Source of the DNA: Chitinophaga pinensis
GTDB taxonomy: Bacteria > Bacteroidota > Bacteroidia > Flavobacteriales_D > Crocinitomicaceae
Reading direction: 5' to 3'
NCBI GenBank assembly: GCA_945902745.1
Contig: CAMDNE010000007.1
Span: 62,001-126,000, forward strand
DNA length: 64,000 bases
Shown here: positions 1 to 9,604 of the stretch, one piece after another
Numbering within the stretch: the first letter of the stretch is position 1
Layout of the letters: every line of letters begins with the position of its first letter
The notes under the pieces: generated by a model
What the model saw: the letters and a program-made list of their open reading frames with translations, nothing else
What the model was told of the DNA's origin: nothing
The model's database searches: none
Translations under genes and position numbers: made by a program

Positions 1-116
1 AATTCCATGTTTTATTCTGACATTTATATTAGGCCCAGTTGGTTTTTTATTGTTTATTATTTTACAATTATTCATACAATAATTGGGTAAATTGCAAAAA
101 GAAGCCAGTTAGAAAT

Positions 117-1387
117 ATGCGAATAGGATTAGTAACAAAAGGTTCGAGAGGAGACATACAACCCTTTATTGCGTTGGCAATAGGGCTAAAAAACAATGGA
201 CATCAAGTAACTATTGTAACCTTTAAAAATTTTGAAAACCTTGTTACTGACTATAACATTGAATTTTGTCCGTTGAGCATGGACATCGAAAAAGAAGCCT
301 ATACGGAAGATGTTTTAGAGGTGCTTCGAAAAGGCAATATGATGAAATTTGCTAAACTGATTGGCAAAAACTCTGAAAAATATAACGAAAAAATAATTTT
401 TGAAATTGACAAGGCTTCTGATAGCTTCGATTTTATAATTGCAAGCGGATTAGCTTTTCCCAACATTTTACCAATAACATTAAAGAAAAATATAAAATAT
501 GGTATTCTTAATTTTAGTATGCCCTACTCTATTACAAAAGAATTTCCTGCAATTGGATTTGGGGTTCAAATATACCTTTCATAAATAAAATATCTTATTC
601 TATTTTCACTTATATAGCGGTAAAGTTGTTTATTCAAAAAGATGTCAATCTAACAGCCAAACTACTTAATTTGCCAAATTGGAAAACCTCAGAATTAATG
701 ACAGAGTTATTAAGAAAGAATAGGCTTATCATTCATCCAATGAGTAATCAATTGCTCAAACAGCCTAAAGACTGGCCTTCTAATTCTTTTGTAACTGGTT
801 TTCTTGAAATCCCAACGACTGAACGAAATAGAAATATTAACGAACAAATCCCTGAAGCATTAAAAGCATGGATTGAAGATGGAGAAAAACCTATTTATAT
901 TGGTTTTGGAAGTATTCCTATTCCAGACACCAACTTACTAAAAACAATTATAGATGAATTGTTGACCCAAACTAATCATCGAATTGTTTTTTGTAACGGC
1001 TGGACTAAGCCATTCATTGATACGAAACATAAAAATCTATTTGTTATCGAAAATATTAATCACGAATGGCTATTCCCAAAATGTAAAATGGCAATCATTC
1101 ATGGGGGTATTGGAACTATAGGTTCTTCATTAAAATCCGGAATTCCAATGGTTATTGTTTCTATTGTTGCAGACCAACCATTTAACGGCAAATTAATTGA
1201 AAAAAATAAAACAGGTGTACACATTCCATTCAAAAAATTGACTTTTGAAAAACTACTTGGAGGTATAACTAAAGTTGATTCGAACGAATTTAAGCAAAAT
1301 ACAAAATCCATTGAAGAAAAAATGCATCTCGAAAATGGTGTAAACGAAAGTCTTATTATTATCGAAAATTATGTAAAGCAAAATTAA
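117..1387 (+). pseudogene. UDP-glycosyltransferase (MGT/YjiC-like), frameshifted
   Basis: A GT-B glycosyltransferase split in two frames. The N-terminal part (from ATG 117) opens with MRIGLVTKGSRGDIQPFIAL, typical of the acceptor half of sterol/macrolide glucosyltransferases, and runs into a stop at 582-584. The C-terminal part continues in another frame and carries the nucleotide-sugar signature HGGIGTIGSSL followed by DQPFNGKL. Reading frame 2 from the G run at 561-564 gives GSNIPFINKISYSIFTYI and joins smoothly to the second half, so one lost base in the GGGG run explains the break. The joined product would be about 424 aa, normal for the family. It is the first gene of a two-gene integron cassette whose left end lies outside the window. 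The shift could be a real inactivation or a homopolymer sequencing error. The substrate is unknown. Confidence 0.85.
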
Positions 1388-1389
1388 AT

Positions 1390-1737
1390 ATGACTGCATT
1401 TTTAAACAACAAACATTACTTCTACCTATTGCTAACAATACTTGGCGGTGGACTTACATTTTATTTTGCGGTTCTTGGCATCATTGAACACAACGGTGAT
1501 TTTGATAGTATTGAGTTTATTACGAGTACTTGGACAGACAATTATTATGCGAAAAGTTTGAGTTTCGACTTTTGGACAGGTACTATTGCAGGAACTTTTT
1601 TTATACTCGTGGAAGGGCTTCGACTAAAAATGAGAAGAATTTGGCTATATCTTTTCTTGACGATATGCGTAGCTTATGCATTCGGTTTTCCACTATTCTT
1701 ATTCATACGAGAACTACATTTAAGAAAACAGAAATAA
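1390..1737 (+). CDS. DUF2834-like membrane protein
   Basis: A 115-residue protein with three predicted membrane segments (about residues 10-30, 63-78 and 84-105). The pattern of a first helix, a loop with an acidic stretch and Trp-Thr-Asp, then SFDFWTGTIAGTFFILVEG and a last helix ending in FIRE resembles the DUF2834 family, whose function is unknown. It starts two bases after the stop of the glycosyltransferase, so the two are probably co-transcribed and were carried on the same cassette. An attC-like site begins ten bases downstream. The family call rests on remembered pattern only and is moderate. Confidence 0.7.
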   Translation: MTAFLNNKHYFYLLLTILGGGLTFYFAVLGIIEHNGDFDSIEFITSTWTDNYYAKSLSFDFWTGTIAGTFFILVEGLRLKMRRIWLYLFLTICVAYAFGFPLFLFIRELHLRKQK

Positions 1738-1747
1738 AAAATACGGC

Positions 1748-1878
1748 ACATAACACGGGCTTAGCAAAAGTGGCGGTAAATCGCTACGCAGACAGTTTTG
1801 TGGTTAAAGAAAAATTGTACTCCGCATGAAAATTATTCATAAAAATCGCCACCTTCGCCAAGCCCGAAAACGTTAGGC
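1748..1878 (+). other. attC-like integron recombination site 1
   Basis: The R'' box ACATAAC (1748-1754) and the R' box GTTAGGC (1872-1878) bound a 131-bp imperfect palindrome. The arms CGGGCTTAGCAAAAGTGGCG and CGCCACCTTCGCCAAGCCCG pair over nearly their whole length (rc of the second: CGGGCTTGGCGAAGGTGGCG). It lies just after the last gene of cassette 1, in the orientation expected of attC. The central 60-70 bases carry no gene. R'' departs from RYYYAAC at its third base. Confidence 0.85.
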
Positions 1879-1993
1879 ACAATAGCAGGACTCAAGAACA
1901 GTTTAATCAATGCTTTAGACAGTTCAAACAATTGATCTGAAAACGAAATTTATTTGAGCTATGTTTATAATTCAGAAATTAAAATTGACTATT

Positions 1994-3592
1994 ATGAAAT
2001 ACTCCTTCTCACTTTTTATATTTTGCTTTTTGTTCAATTTCAATTCAAATTCGCAAATAAATTCAACTTATCTAGAGCATAATAATGTCTCTGCATATAT
2101 TTCAGATGCCGGTACATATTTTTTAAATTTTGTCAACCCTGGAATGGGATACGAAGTACCTAAAGGATCTGGACGTCATGCCATTTACACAACTCAATTT
2201 TGGTTTGCCGGAAAAGATGCGCTTGATAGTTTGTATTTTGTGCAAGGTGGTGTTCCCTCGCAAGGAACGGATGTATTCAACGGTCCTGTTTCTGGTGCAG
2301 GTACTTATACTTCACCTGAATATCAAACCGCTTGGAGCAATTCGATGTGGAGCATTTGTCAATCAGATATTGATCAATTCAAATTGTGGTGGGGTTGTCA
2401 AAATGGAATTATAACAACTGGATGCGGCTCCGCCAATCCACCTTCGAATGAAGCACTACAAACGATTTATGACTGGCCTGCACACGGAGATGTTTCTTCA
2501 GGCCAATCCTATTATTTAGCTCCATTTTACGATTACAATTCTGATGGCTCTTATGATCCAAATGATGGGGATTATCCAATTATCAAAGGTTGTTGCGCAA
2601 CATATTTAATACAAAATGATGTTGCTGAAACCCATTCTTATACAAATACAGACTCTATTGGTATTGAATTACATATAATGTTTTATCAATATCAAACATG
2701 GGATTATTTAAATGATGTGACTTTCGTCGACATTAAGGCGATAAATCGAGGAAATATAGATTATTCTGAATTCGCACACAGCATATTTGTTGATTCAGAT
2801 CTTGGTTACTATGCTGATGACTTTTTTGGTTGTGATTCTTTAAATAATGTCATGTTTTTTTACAATGCAGACAATAATGATGAAGATGGTTTTCCAGCAT
2901 TAGGTTATGGTGTTGATCCGCCCGCTATCGGCATTGTTAGCTTAAAAGAGGAAATGTCTTCATGTGCTTATTACATGAATGGGGGCGGCAATTTAGTCTC
3001 TGAAAAATGGAATGTTATGAATGGCCTACAATTTTCAGGTAGCCCATGGATGAACCCTAATGGCTATGAAACTCAATTTGTTTATTCGGGCAACCCTAAT
3101 GTTCCGTCAGAATGGAGTGAAATAAGTATTGGAAATCCATCAGGAGATCGAAGGGGGATTTCGTCCACAAATATTGGCTCTTTCAATAGTGGAGATACAT
3201 TACTACAATCATATGCTATCTTATATACTAGAGTAGGAAATAACCTAGAAAATGCTCAATCAATAATAGATTTAGCATCCCAAGTAAAGACTTTTTATGA
3301 TACCGAATCAAATATTCCATGTATTAACGGAACTTGGAATGTACACGAACTTGAAAATCTCCAAATAGAAATTGCGCCTAATCCAACAACAGGCATCGTG
3401 TATATATCCAGTGATCAGGACAAATTAACATCAATAGTCGTTTACAATACTCAAGGTAAAATTGTCAAGGAGTTTACTCCTTCTAGTTATTATAAAATTG
3501 CGCTCGACCTAAGTAATGAAAGCAAAGGCTTGTATTTGATTCATGTAAAAAGTGAGAAAGGAATGTCAGTTCAAAAAATAATCATTGAATAA
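1994..3592 (+). CDS. T9SS-exported protein of unknown function
   Basis: The ATG at 1994 gives a clean signal peptide (MKYSFSLFIFCFLFNFNSNSQ). The mature protein, about 510 aa, is rich in aromatic residues, Gly, Ser and Asn, and contains an EF-hand-like Asp-rich stretch (DYNSDGSYDPNDGDYPI, about residues 180-196). No enzymatic motif was recognised. The last 80 residues are a type A T9SS sorting domain, with APNPTTGIVYIS, then VYNTQGKIV and GLYLIHV...QKIIIE, so the protein is probably carried across the outer membrane and anchored or released. It is the only gene of cassette 2, whose two ends (GTTAGGCAC at 1872, GTGCCTAAC at 3600) are exact reverse complements. Confidence 0.85.
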   Translation: MKYSFSLFIFCFLFNFNSNSQINSTYLEHNNVSAYISDAGTYFLNFVNPGMGYEVPKGSGRHAIYTTQFWFAGKDALDSLYFVQGGVPSQGTDVFNGPVSGAGTYTSPEYQTAWSNSMWSICQSDIDQFKLWWGCQNGIITTGCGSANPPSNEALQTIYDWPAHGDVSSGQSYYLAPFYDYNSDGSYDPNDGDYPIIKGCCATYLIQNDVAETHSYTNTDSIGIELHIMFYQYQTWDYLNDVTFVDIKAINRGNIDYSEFAHSIFVDSDLGYYADDFFGCDSLNNVMFFYNADNNDEDGFPALGYGVDPPAIGIVSLKEEMSSCAYYMNGGGNLVSEKWNVMNGLQFSGSPWMNPNGYETQFVYSGNPNVPSEWSEISIGNPSGDRRGISSTNIGSFNSGDTLLQSYAILYTRVGNNLENAQSIIDLASQVKTFYDTESNIPCINGTWNVHELENLQIEIAPNPTTGIVYISSDQDKLTSIVVYNTQGKIVKEFTPSSYYKIALDLSNESKGLYLIHVKSEKGMSVQKIIIE

Positions 3593-3601
3593 AATAAATG
3601 T

Positions 3602-3735
3602 GCCTAACAGCTGCTTAAGCGCCAGCCCAAAATCTTGCTTCGAATGAACGGTAAAATCGAAAGAAAAAGTTCTGTCTTCGAAACAACGATTTATTTAAAG
3701 AGTCGGGCCGTTCACCAGGCAGCAAACCGTTATCG
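3602..3735 (+). other. attC-like integron recombination site 2
   Basis: R'' GCCTAAC (3602-3608) fits RYYYAAC perfectly. R' is GTTATCG (3729-3735). The first arm starts AGCTGCTTAAGCGCCAGCCC and the second contains GGGCCGTTCACCAGGCAGC, pairing through GCTGC/GCAGC and GCC/GGC blocks. Total length 134 bp. The arms and flanks (CAGCCCA, GGGCCGTTC, GCAAACCGT) are shared with site 6, so these two belong to one subfamily. The rest of the 3593-3955 gap holds no gene, only this site and a promoter element. Confidence 0.82.
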
Positions 3736-3921
3736 GTCATTCTATGGAGACATAGTAACTTCAACCATTTGTGCATGAAACAGACAACAGAAAAATTTTG
3801 GAGAAGCCGATTGGCTATCCCTCGCAAAATAAAAAGAGAAGCAACGCTACTAACAAAGCCAATGCAAGTTTCTTCATATTTGCTTTTGCCCCAACCGCAT
3901 TTAATAACTCAAATTAACTTT

Positions 3922-3929
3922 TATCTTTG
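3922..3929 (+). promoter_or_regulatory. Bacteroidota -7 element before the two-gene cassette
   Basis: TATCTTTG matches the Bacteroidota -7 consensus TAnnTTTG and lies 27 bases before the ATG at 3956. No clear TTG is seen at the -33 position, so this is a probable but incomplete promoter. If real, the cassette genes have their own promoter and do not depend on an integron Pc. Confidence 0.5.
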
Positions 3930-3955
3930 AACCATAATTTCAAAATCATAAACAA

Positions 3956-6928
3956 ATGAAAGAACTATTCAGACTTGTAAGTATCGAGAAGTTTGACAAC
4001 TTAACAGAACCATGTGGTAAAATCACTATTGACGATGTTGCTTTACAAACTAAATATTATTCCAAAGCACTTTCTGTAAAGAATAAAAAAGAACTCGATG
4101 ATGTAACCAAATTATTTTTTGCAAATGCGTTTAATCCAGACCCAATAGGAATAGATCCTAATCTTTCGGCTTTTTATGAATGGATTAGAGATAAAAAAGC
4201 AACTATAAAAGAACCATTAAAAACTGATGATGTTGACAAATTATGCCAGGATATTACTGGCGGTGATATAGCAACTTTTGTTGCAACTAATCAATTCAAA
4301 GATGCTAAGACTGCCATTATAGAGAATTTGTATTTTCTAATTGAGGAGAAAAATAGAGAACACTCAAAAATCAAAATTATCTATAAGCACCTACTTAAAT
4401 TGATTGGATTGCTTGAAGCTATTGTAAACAAGAGTGTTTGTTTAGGTAGTATTTTATCAAATCCTGCATTGCAGTATTACAAATTTGAAGTTCCTAAATA
4501 TGAACTGCTCAAGAAAGATGATGGAAAGAAAGAAGTTGAAGAAGAAACAAAAAAATATAAAGACCAATTAAAAACCGAATATGATGAAATTTTAGAATTA
4601 AAGAACTCACAGGAGGAACTTCTTAAACTCCATCAACAAAATAAAAAATCAGTCATGGCATTACCCCCACAGCCTAGACGACTTCAAAAAGAAAAAACGG
4701 GATTTTTTGCTAAATTATTTGGAACCCCATCAAAAAAGACAGATGAACCAGACAATTTTACAATTCCATTCAAAAACCCATTATTGCTTAAAGGCACGAA
4801 TCTTTCTGCTAATTCGCAAAAGACACTTAACTCTATAGGGATTAGCCCTGCTGAAATAGATGTTTATGGAACATTAAATTCTATAAATGACCAAATAATA
4901 AATCGGAGCAATAATTTAAACAATGCTACGGCTCAACCTCAGTATATAAGTTATAGAGGCAGCCTAATTCCAACCGGACTAAGAAGTGGTATTGGATTTG
5001 ACATATCATCTCAACTCCGCAATCGGTTTATTGATTTAGTAAATAATTTACTAGATAATGATGTTCCATCTGGTTCTCTTCCTGTCCCATCCGGTCATGG
5101 CTTTGCAAGAGTATTAGGAGAAGGTTGCTTACAAAGAGTAGAAGAAGAATATCTGGGTTGTAAGTTGGCAAATCTATCTTCCGTTGTTAATATTCCTGCT
5201 CATTCTAAAAAATCATACGAAGACAGATATTTATCAAAAACTGTTTCGAGCATAGAATCGGAGACAGAAAACAATACATTTGAAGAAACATCATCAGATT
5301 CAAGAATTCAAAATAATTTAAGCAATGAAGCAAGTAAAGTGCAGGAATTTGATATGAACTTGGAAGCTGGTCTAAGTGTTTCTGCAAGCTATGGCCCTGT
5401 TTCTGTTGAGGGTTCTTCAAAATTTAGCACCAGTCTTAGTAGTTCAGAAACAACCAATAATGCTTCCGCTTACGCACGGGATGTTAATCAGCGAGCAATA
5501 AAAAGAATTGAGAAAAGAAACAGAGAAACTATAAAGACGGAAAGAACTGTTGAAAATGAAATAAAAAACTTAGAAGAATATGATAATGATACAGCCAATC
5601 ATACTGTGGGTATATACCAATGGGTAAATGAAGTATATAAAGCAAAATTAGTTCAGTATGAATCGCGCCTTTTGATAGAGTTTATGGTTCCCGAACCGGG
5701 CAACATGCTCTTATATGCTTCAAACACTCCTTATACAACCCAGGGCAATACCACTCCCACTCCACCAATACCATTCAATATAGGAGTTGATGAGATTAAT
5801 CCTGAAAACTATAAACTGTATATTAAAAATTGGGGAGCTACGGACGTAGCCCCTCCGCCTCCTAAAACAATTGTAATTGGCAAATGTATTGAAGGTCCGG
5901 ATAAAGCCGATAATGACACAAAACCAATTCACATCAAATTTAAAGATGAGTCATTAGCAATTCCTGAAGGATATAATATCGAGTTTGTACGAGGATCCTT
6001 TGTTTGTTCTACATTGTATACTGAGAAAAATGCTACGATTTATTCTAAGTATGCAATTCTTATTGGTGATAACAGACTTTATATTGATACCACTGTTCGT
6101 GCGCTGAATATCGATTTGGATTTTGAAAAAGCCGGGTATAGTAAAAATTTACCAATAGCCGTTACAGGTTATCAAGCAAGAACATTTGTTTTGAATATTA
6201 ACGTTTACTGTATTGCCAATGCTCAAGCAATTGACAAATGGCGAATTGAAACATATTCAAAACTTAAACAAGCTTACCACAAGCAAGTTGATGAATACAA
6301 CGATAAACTAGCTTTATCAAGACAGCGTTCATTTTTATCAGGTTCTTTGGGAAACAATCCCGATAAAAACAGACAAGTTGAAAAAGAAGAACTCAAGCGG
6401 GCTTGTATAAGTATTTTAACCAATCAATCCTTTGAGTTGTTTGATTCTATAAATGACCCTACAGACAGGATTCCTACATTAAAATTTGACCAGATAAAAC
6501 CTGAGGGAGATTACACTCGATTTTTTGAAACCGGATTTGAATGGACACAGGTAACTTATGTTTTATATCCATATTTTTGGGCTAATCCAAATAAAACTTG
6601 GCTAAGAAGTTTGAACTTGAAAGTAGATGACCCAAAACACGAAGAATTTTTAAAATCAGGTTTTGCAAGAGTGGTTATCCCTGTTCGCCCCGAATTTCAA
6701 AATGCTATTCTTCAGTATCTGGATAATGGAACATTATGGGACGGAGAAAATCCAGATGACATTGATTGGGAACATTCAATGTATGTCAAACCAGCCTTAG
6801 AAATAATGGAACGACAAGGTAAACTCCTACATAGCCCTGAATTAATAGATGAGTGGGAATATGAGTTGCCAACTAATCATCAGGTTATTACTAATGGGAC
6901 TAATTTACCTAAACCACCTTTTGTCTAA
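3956..6928 (+). CDS. Large uncharacterised protein (990 aa), first gene of a two-gene cassette
   Basis: Not recognised. It has no signal peptide or obvious membrane helix. Visible parts: a helical N-terminal region with a Lys/Glu-rich coiled coil (about residues 182-230); a linker with PPQPRR and a basic patch; a middle section; then a Ser/Thr-rich alternating stretch (about 467-500: LSVSASYGPVSVEGSS, FSTSLSSSE) of the kind that forms amphipathic beta hairpins; a second strongly charged helix (about 505-540); a segment with YQWVNEVYKAKLVQYESRLL followed by EFMVPEPG; a proline linker (APPPPKT); and a C-terminal domain with FEWTQVTYVLYPYFWA near residue 860. The layout could suit a large structural or pore-type protein, but that is inference. 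Its stop overlaps the next start, so the two proteins are translationally coupled. Confidence 0.8.
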   Translation: MKELFRLVSIEKFDNLTEPCGKITIDDVALQTKYYSKALSVKNKKELDDVTKLFFANAFNPDPIGIDPNLSAFYEWIRDKKATIKEPLKTDDVDKLCQDITGGDIATFVATNQFKDAKTAIIENLYFLIEEKNREHSKIKIIYKHLLKLIGLLEAIVNKSVCLGSILSNPALQYYKFEVPKYELLKKDDGKKEVEEETKKYKDQLKTEYDEILELKNSQEELLKLHQQNKKSVMALPPQPRRLQKEKTGFFAKLFGTPSKKTDEPDNFTIPFKNPLLLKGTNLSANSQKTLNSIGISPAEIDVYGTLNSINDQIINRSNNLNNATAQPQYISYRGSLIPTGLRSGIGFDISSQLRNRFIDLVNNLLDNDVPSGSLPVPSGHGFARVLGEGCLQRVEEEYLGCKLANLSSVVNIPAHSKKSYEDRYLSKTVSSIESETENNTFEETSSDSRIQNNLSNEASKVQEFDMNLEAGLSVSASYGPVSVEGSSKFSTSLSSSETTNNASAYARDVNQRAIKRIEKRNRETIKTERTVENEIKNLEEYDNDTANHTVGIYQWVNEVYKAKLVQYESRLLIEFMVPEPGNMLLYASNTPYTTQGNTTPTPPIPFNIGVDEINPENYKLYIKNWGATDVAPPPPKTIVIGKCIEGPDKADNDTKPIHIKFKDESLAIPEGYNIEFVRGSFVCSTLYTEKNATIYSKYAILIGDNRLYIDTTVRALNIDLDFEKAGYSKNLPIAVTGYQARTFVLNINVYCIANAQAIDKWRIETYSKLKQAYHKQVDEYNDKLALSRQRSFLSGSLGNNPDKNRQVEKEELKRACISILTNQSFELFDSINDPTDRIPTLKFDQIKPEGDYTRFFETGFEWTQVTYVLYPYFWANPNKTWLRSLNLKVDDPKHEEFLKSGFARVVIPVRPEFQNAILQYLDNGTLWDGENPDDIDWEHSMYVKPALEIMERQGKLLHSPELIDEWEYELPTNHQVITNGTNLPKPPFV

Positions 6929-8097
6929 TGGAAAGAAAAGAAAAAGAACGATTAATTAGTAAGTATTCTTTAGCAAGACATATTGCCGATAAAAGCATAT
7001 TCAAATACGAAATATTTTGTCAATCAGTGCAATTAGCTCTTCAGCAAATACAAGAAATAGAAATAACTATCTTAAAAAGGAAACAACAGGTAAAGATAGA
7101 GGACATACTAATCGATATAGTATTTATGTATCTTATAGAGGCTAAATATGTTTCTGTAGTTTTTAGAAAAAGATCTGAAAAGCATTTCAAGTCTTTTCTA
7201 AAAGGGATTTTCATACAAAAACATTTATTCAATGAAGTTGGTCCAAGAGGAATATATGCAAGACATAAACCTAAAATTGATCCCCTTGTAGACAAAGATA
7301 TCGATCAATTTAATAATGTAATATCTGATATAATTCAAACATCTGCAAAACTAGGTGAACGAAAATATATACAAACACCTCAATCACCATCATCGTTAGA
7401 AGAATTTGATAAAGGTACAGGAAATTGGTCCACATTACTTGAGAATAAAACACTACGACCATACCAAGAAAATTGGGAAAGATACACCAAGGACAGTCCG
7501 AATATGGCACGTGGGTTTCCCTATGAAGGTGGTAGTGATTACATTTCTGTTGCAATTTTAAAAAGTGCTTTTTCTAAATATTCTGAATATAAACATTTTA
7601 TTAATTCGCAATTACTTCTGTTGAATAATGAAATAATGTTAATGTTGTTTTCTGATGATTATTATGATAGTATTGATAGAGAGTTAACTTCAGATATAAC
7701 CTTAAGTAAGGGCACAATTGTTGAAAAAAATTTAGACAAGTTGATTGAATTGGATAACAGCAATGAAAGTTTTGTCATTGATTATAGTAACTTTATAAAT
7801 CAATGTTCTGTTGAAGTAGAAAAAATTATTTGGGTGTCGCTATATGGTTCAAAAATGCATATGACGGGAGGTAGATATGGTAGTGATATTACTCAAATAA
7901 GCGAATCAGGAATTATTCAAGGAGTAGACACTGATGACAAACACGAATTACAAAATTATTGGTGGGCAAGGTTTCCTAACCCAGAGACTGGCTTACCCTT
8001 CGCCAATAAATTCCTACTTTTTGATCATTTCAAGCAGATATATTCCTATTTACAATCGAAAGGAATTGATGAAGCGATAAGTCAAATTCAAAAATAA
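6928..8097 (+). CDS. Uncharacterised partner protein (389 aa)
   Basis: Not recognised. It shares one base with the upstream gene (TAATG: stop 6926-6928, start 6928), a tight coupling that suggests the products act together. The first 130 residues are helical and charged with a hydrophobic stretch near 58-75 (IEDILIDIVFMYLIEAKYV); the middle contains SPNMARGFPYEGGSDYIS; the C-terminal third has GSKMHMTGGRYGSDI and NYWWARFPNPETGLPFANKF. No signal peptide and no catalytic motif I can name. Soluble and cytoplasmic is the most likely location. It is the last gene of cassette 3, with the attC-like site starting 13 bases after the stop. Confidence 0.8.
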   Translation: MERKEKERLISKYSLARHIADKSIFKYEIFCQSVQLALQQIQEIEITILKRKQQVKIEDILIDIVFMYLIEAKYVSVVFRKRSEKHFKSFLKGIFIQKHLFNEVGPRGIYARHKPKIDPLVDKDIDQFNNVISDIIQTSAKLGERKYIQTPQSPSSLEEFDKGTGNWSTLLENKTLRPYQENWERYTKDSPNMARGFPYEGGSDYISVAILKSAFSKYSEYKHFINSQLLLLNNEIMLMLFSDDYYDSIDRELTSDITLSKGTIVEKNLDKLIELDNSNESFVIDYSNFINQCSVEVEKIIWVSLYGSKMHMTGGRYGSDITQISESGIIQGVDTDDKHELQNYWWARFPNPETGLPFANKFLLFDHFKQIYSYLQSKGIDEAISQIQK

Positions 8098-8110
8098 GAG
8101 AAGAACGAAC

Positions 8111-8243
8111 GCCTAACATTCATTTTTGCAAAAGAGGCGGTTCAGTGGTTAAATGAAGCTTTTTGCTTCGTATCAAGTTTAGTGGTGGTAAGCAGTTTTG
8201 TGCTTCGAAATCGCCAACTTCTTGTAGCTGCCAAACGTTACCT
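8111..8243 (+). other. attC-like integron recombination site 3
   Basis: R'' GCCTAAC (8111-8117) and R' GTTACCT (8237-8243) are 133 bp apart. Inner arms are weaker than in the other sites (AGAGGCGGT against AATCGCCAACTTC), but the AAACGTTA ending and the length are as in the rest of the array. The nine bases GTTACCTGC at 8237 are the exact reverse complement of GCAGGTAAC ending at 9386, which marks the start of cassette 4. Confidence 0.75.
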
Positions 8244-8286
8244 GCAAGGCTTACAAACCGAACCCATCAACAATGATAGACAGAAA

Positions 8287-9366
8287 ATGCAACAACGAAT
8301 AATAGGATTTGACTTAGCAAGAGCATACGCAATATTTGGAATGTTCATAGTCAATTTTAATTTCAGCTTTGGTTCTATTATGGCACCAACTGAATCTGTT
8401 GGACACTTTCTTAATATCTTTACAGGAAACTCAACAGCAATTTTTATTATTTGCGCTGGAATGGGAGTTTCGTTAATGACAAATAAAAAAGACTACAGTA
8501 AAGAAGAAAAGGTAAAATTAAAATCTAGAATACTGAAACGTTCTTTGTTTTTATTCGCTTTAGGACTTCTACTATACAATTGGTGGACGGGAGATATTTT
8601 GCATTTTTATGGCGGCTATATGCACTTCGCAGCATTTTTTCTGTTTATACCAAAAAGGTATTATTTAGTGGCTGCTATTTCAGCAATTCTTGTTTTTCAT
8701 ATTCTGCTGTTTATTATTCCAATTACCACTGGTTGGGATTTTACAACATTCAAGTACAACGATTTTTGGACACCACTTGGCTTTTTGAGAAATACTTTTT
8801 ATAATGGATGGAATTCAATGTTTCCTTGGCTTTCATACTTTCTTATTGGAATGTGGCTTGGAAGATTAAATTGGAATGACAAATTTATCAAACGCAACAT
8901 TTTTTTATTCGGAATTATTGTTTTTATAATCATTCAAGCATTACGATTTATGGTTCGACAAGGTTTTTATAATAAATTTTGGAGTGATTATATTATGGCC
9001 GAATACTTTCCACCATATTTGCCTTTTGTTTTAATAACAATGGCTTTTGCATTTATGGTAATTCCGATTTGCATAGTTATCGGAGATAAGTTTTCAAACA
9101 ACAAAATTGTTTTAGCTTTACAAAAAACAGGACAAATGACACTTTCCCACTATGTTATTCATTTAACATTGGGTATGATTTTAATGGCCCATTTAACTAG
9201 CAAACATTATACTGGCTTACTTGAAGACGAAAAACCTACAGAGCCTATTTATATCTTAGGGTATTCCATCTTATTTTATTTTTTTAGCATTTTGTTCAGT
9301 TTATTTTGGAGTAAAATATTTAAACACGGACCGTTTGAAACATTAATGAGAAAAATATCAAACTAA
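8287..9366 (+). CDS. DUF1624/DUF418-like multi-span membrane acyltransferase
   Basis: A protein of about 360 aa with nine to ten membrane segments. The opening MQQRIIGFDLARAYAIFGMF is the typical first segment of the heparan-alpha-glucosaminide acetyltransferase/DUF1624 superfamily (RxxxxDxxRGxA-type core). The end, with GQMTLSHYVIHLTLG and FSLFWSKIFKHGPFETLMR, is the DUF418 C-terminal pattern. These proteins are thought to transfer acyl groups across the inner membrane, but the acceptor is unknown. The frame is open from 8182, but that would place the start inside the attC site; the ATG at 8287 begins the conserved domain and was chosen. Sole gene of cassette 4. Confidence 0.8.
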   Translation: MQQRIIGFDLARAYAIFGMFIVNFNFSFGSIMAPTESVGHFLNIFTGNSTAIFIICAGMGVSLMTNKKDYSKEEKVKLKSRILKRSLFLFALGLLLYNWWTGDILHFYGGYMHFAAFFLFIPKRYYLVAAISAILVFHILLFIIPITTGWDFTTFKYNDFWTPLGFLRNTFYNGWNSMFPWLSYFLIGMWLGRLNWNDKFIKRNIFLFGIIVFIIIQALRFMVRQGFYNKFWSDYIMAEYFPPYLPFVLITMAFAFMVIPICIVIGDKFSNNKIVLALQKTGQMTLSHYVIHLTLGMILMAHLTSKHYTGLLEDEKPTEPIYILGYSILFYFFSILFSLFWSKIFKHGPFETLMRKISN

Positions 9367-9379
9367 TAAAAAGCCCAGC

Positions 9380-9510
9380 AGGTAACAGCGGCTTTGCGCA
9401 ACGCGGGCATTTGTGTTTCAAAAAGTCATCAAGTTGTTTGAAAGTTCACGTTACTTTTGATACATTAGAGCTCTGAAACCCGAGCAGCGCAAAGCCGCGG
9501 ACCGTTAAGG
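9380..9510 (+). other. attC-like integron recombination site 4
   Basis: R'' AGGTAAC (9380-9386), R' GTTAAGG (9504-9510), 131 bp. This site has the best arms: GCGGCTTTGCGC at 9389-9400 is perfectly complementary to GCGCAAAGCCGC, followed by CGGGC against CCCG with a short internal mismatch, as in classical attC folds with extrahelical bases. GTTAAGGGC (9504-9512) is the exact reverse complement of GCCCTTAAC at 12534-12542, the end of the next cassette. Confidence 0.88.
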
Positions 9511-9604
9511 GCAAGCTTGAACCGAAATTGACTAATGGTTAAACCGCCAACAAATCAATGATTTAATTAACATGCAAAAATTATAACAGTATTGAAATAA
9601 ATTT

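Noticed and set aside
1530-1829. Second plus-strand frame over the DUF2834-like gene
   Set aside because: Out-of-frame shadow that runs into the attC site; the other frame has the membrane helices.
3615-3827. Minus-strand 70-aa open frame
   Set aside because: It covers attC-like site 2; the frame is open by base composition of the palindrome and has no protein-like features.
3956-8097. Phage tail or contractile injection system component
   Set aside because: No tail, sheath, baseplate or ATPase genes are nearby and no known motif supports it; left as unrecognised.
8182-8286. Longer start for the DUF1624/DUF418-like protein
   Set aside because: The extension would be translated from the attC site; the conserved domain starts at ATG 8287.
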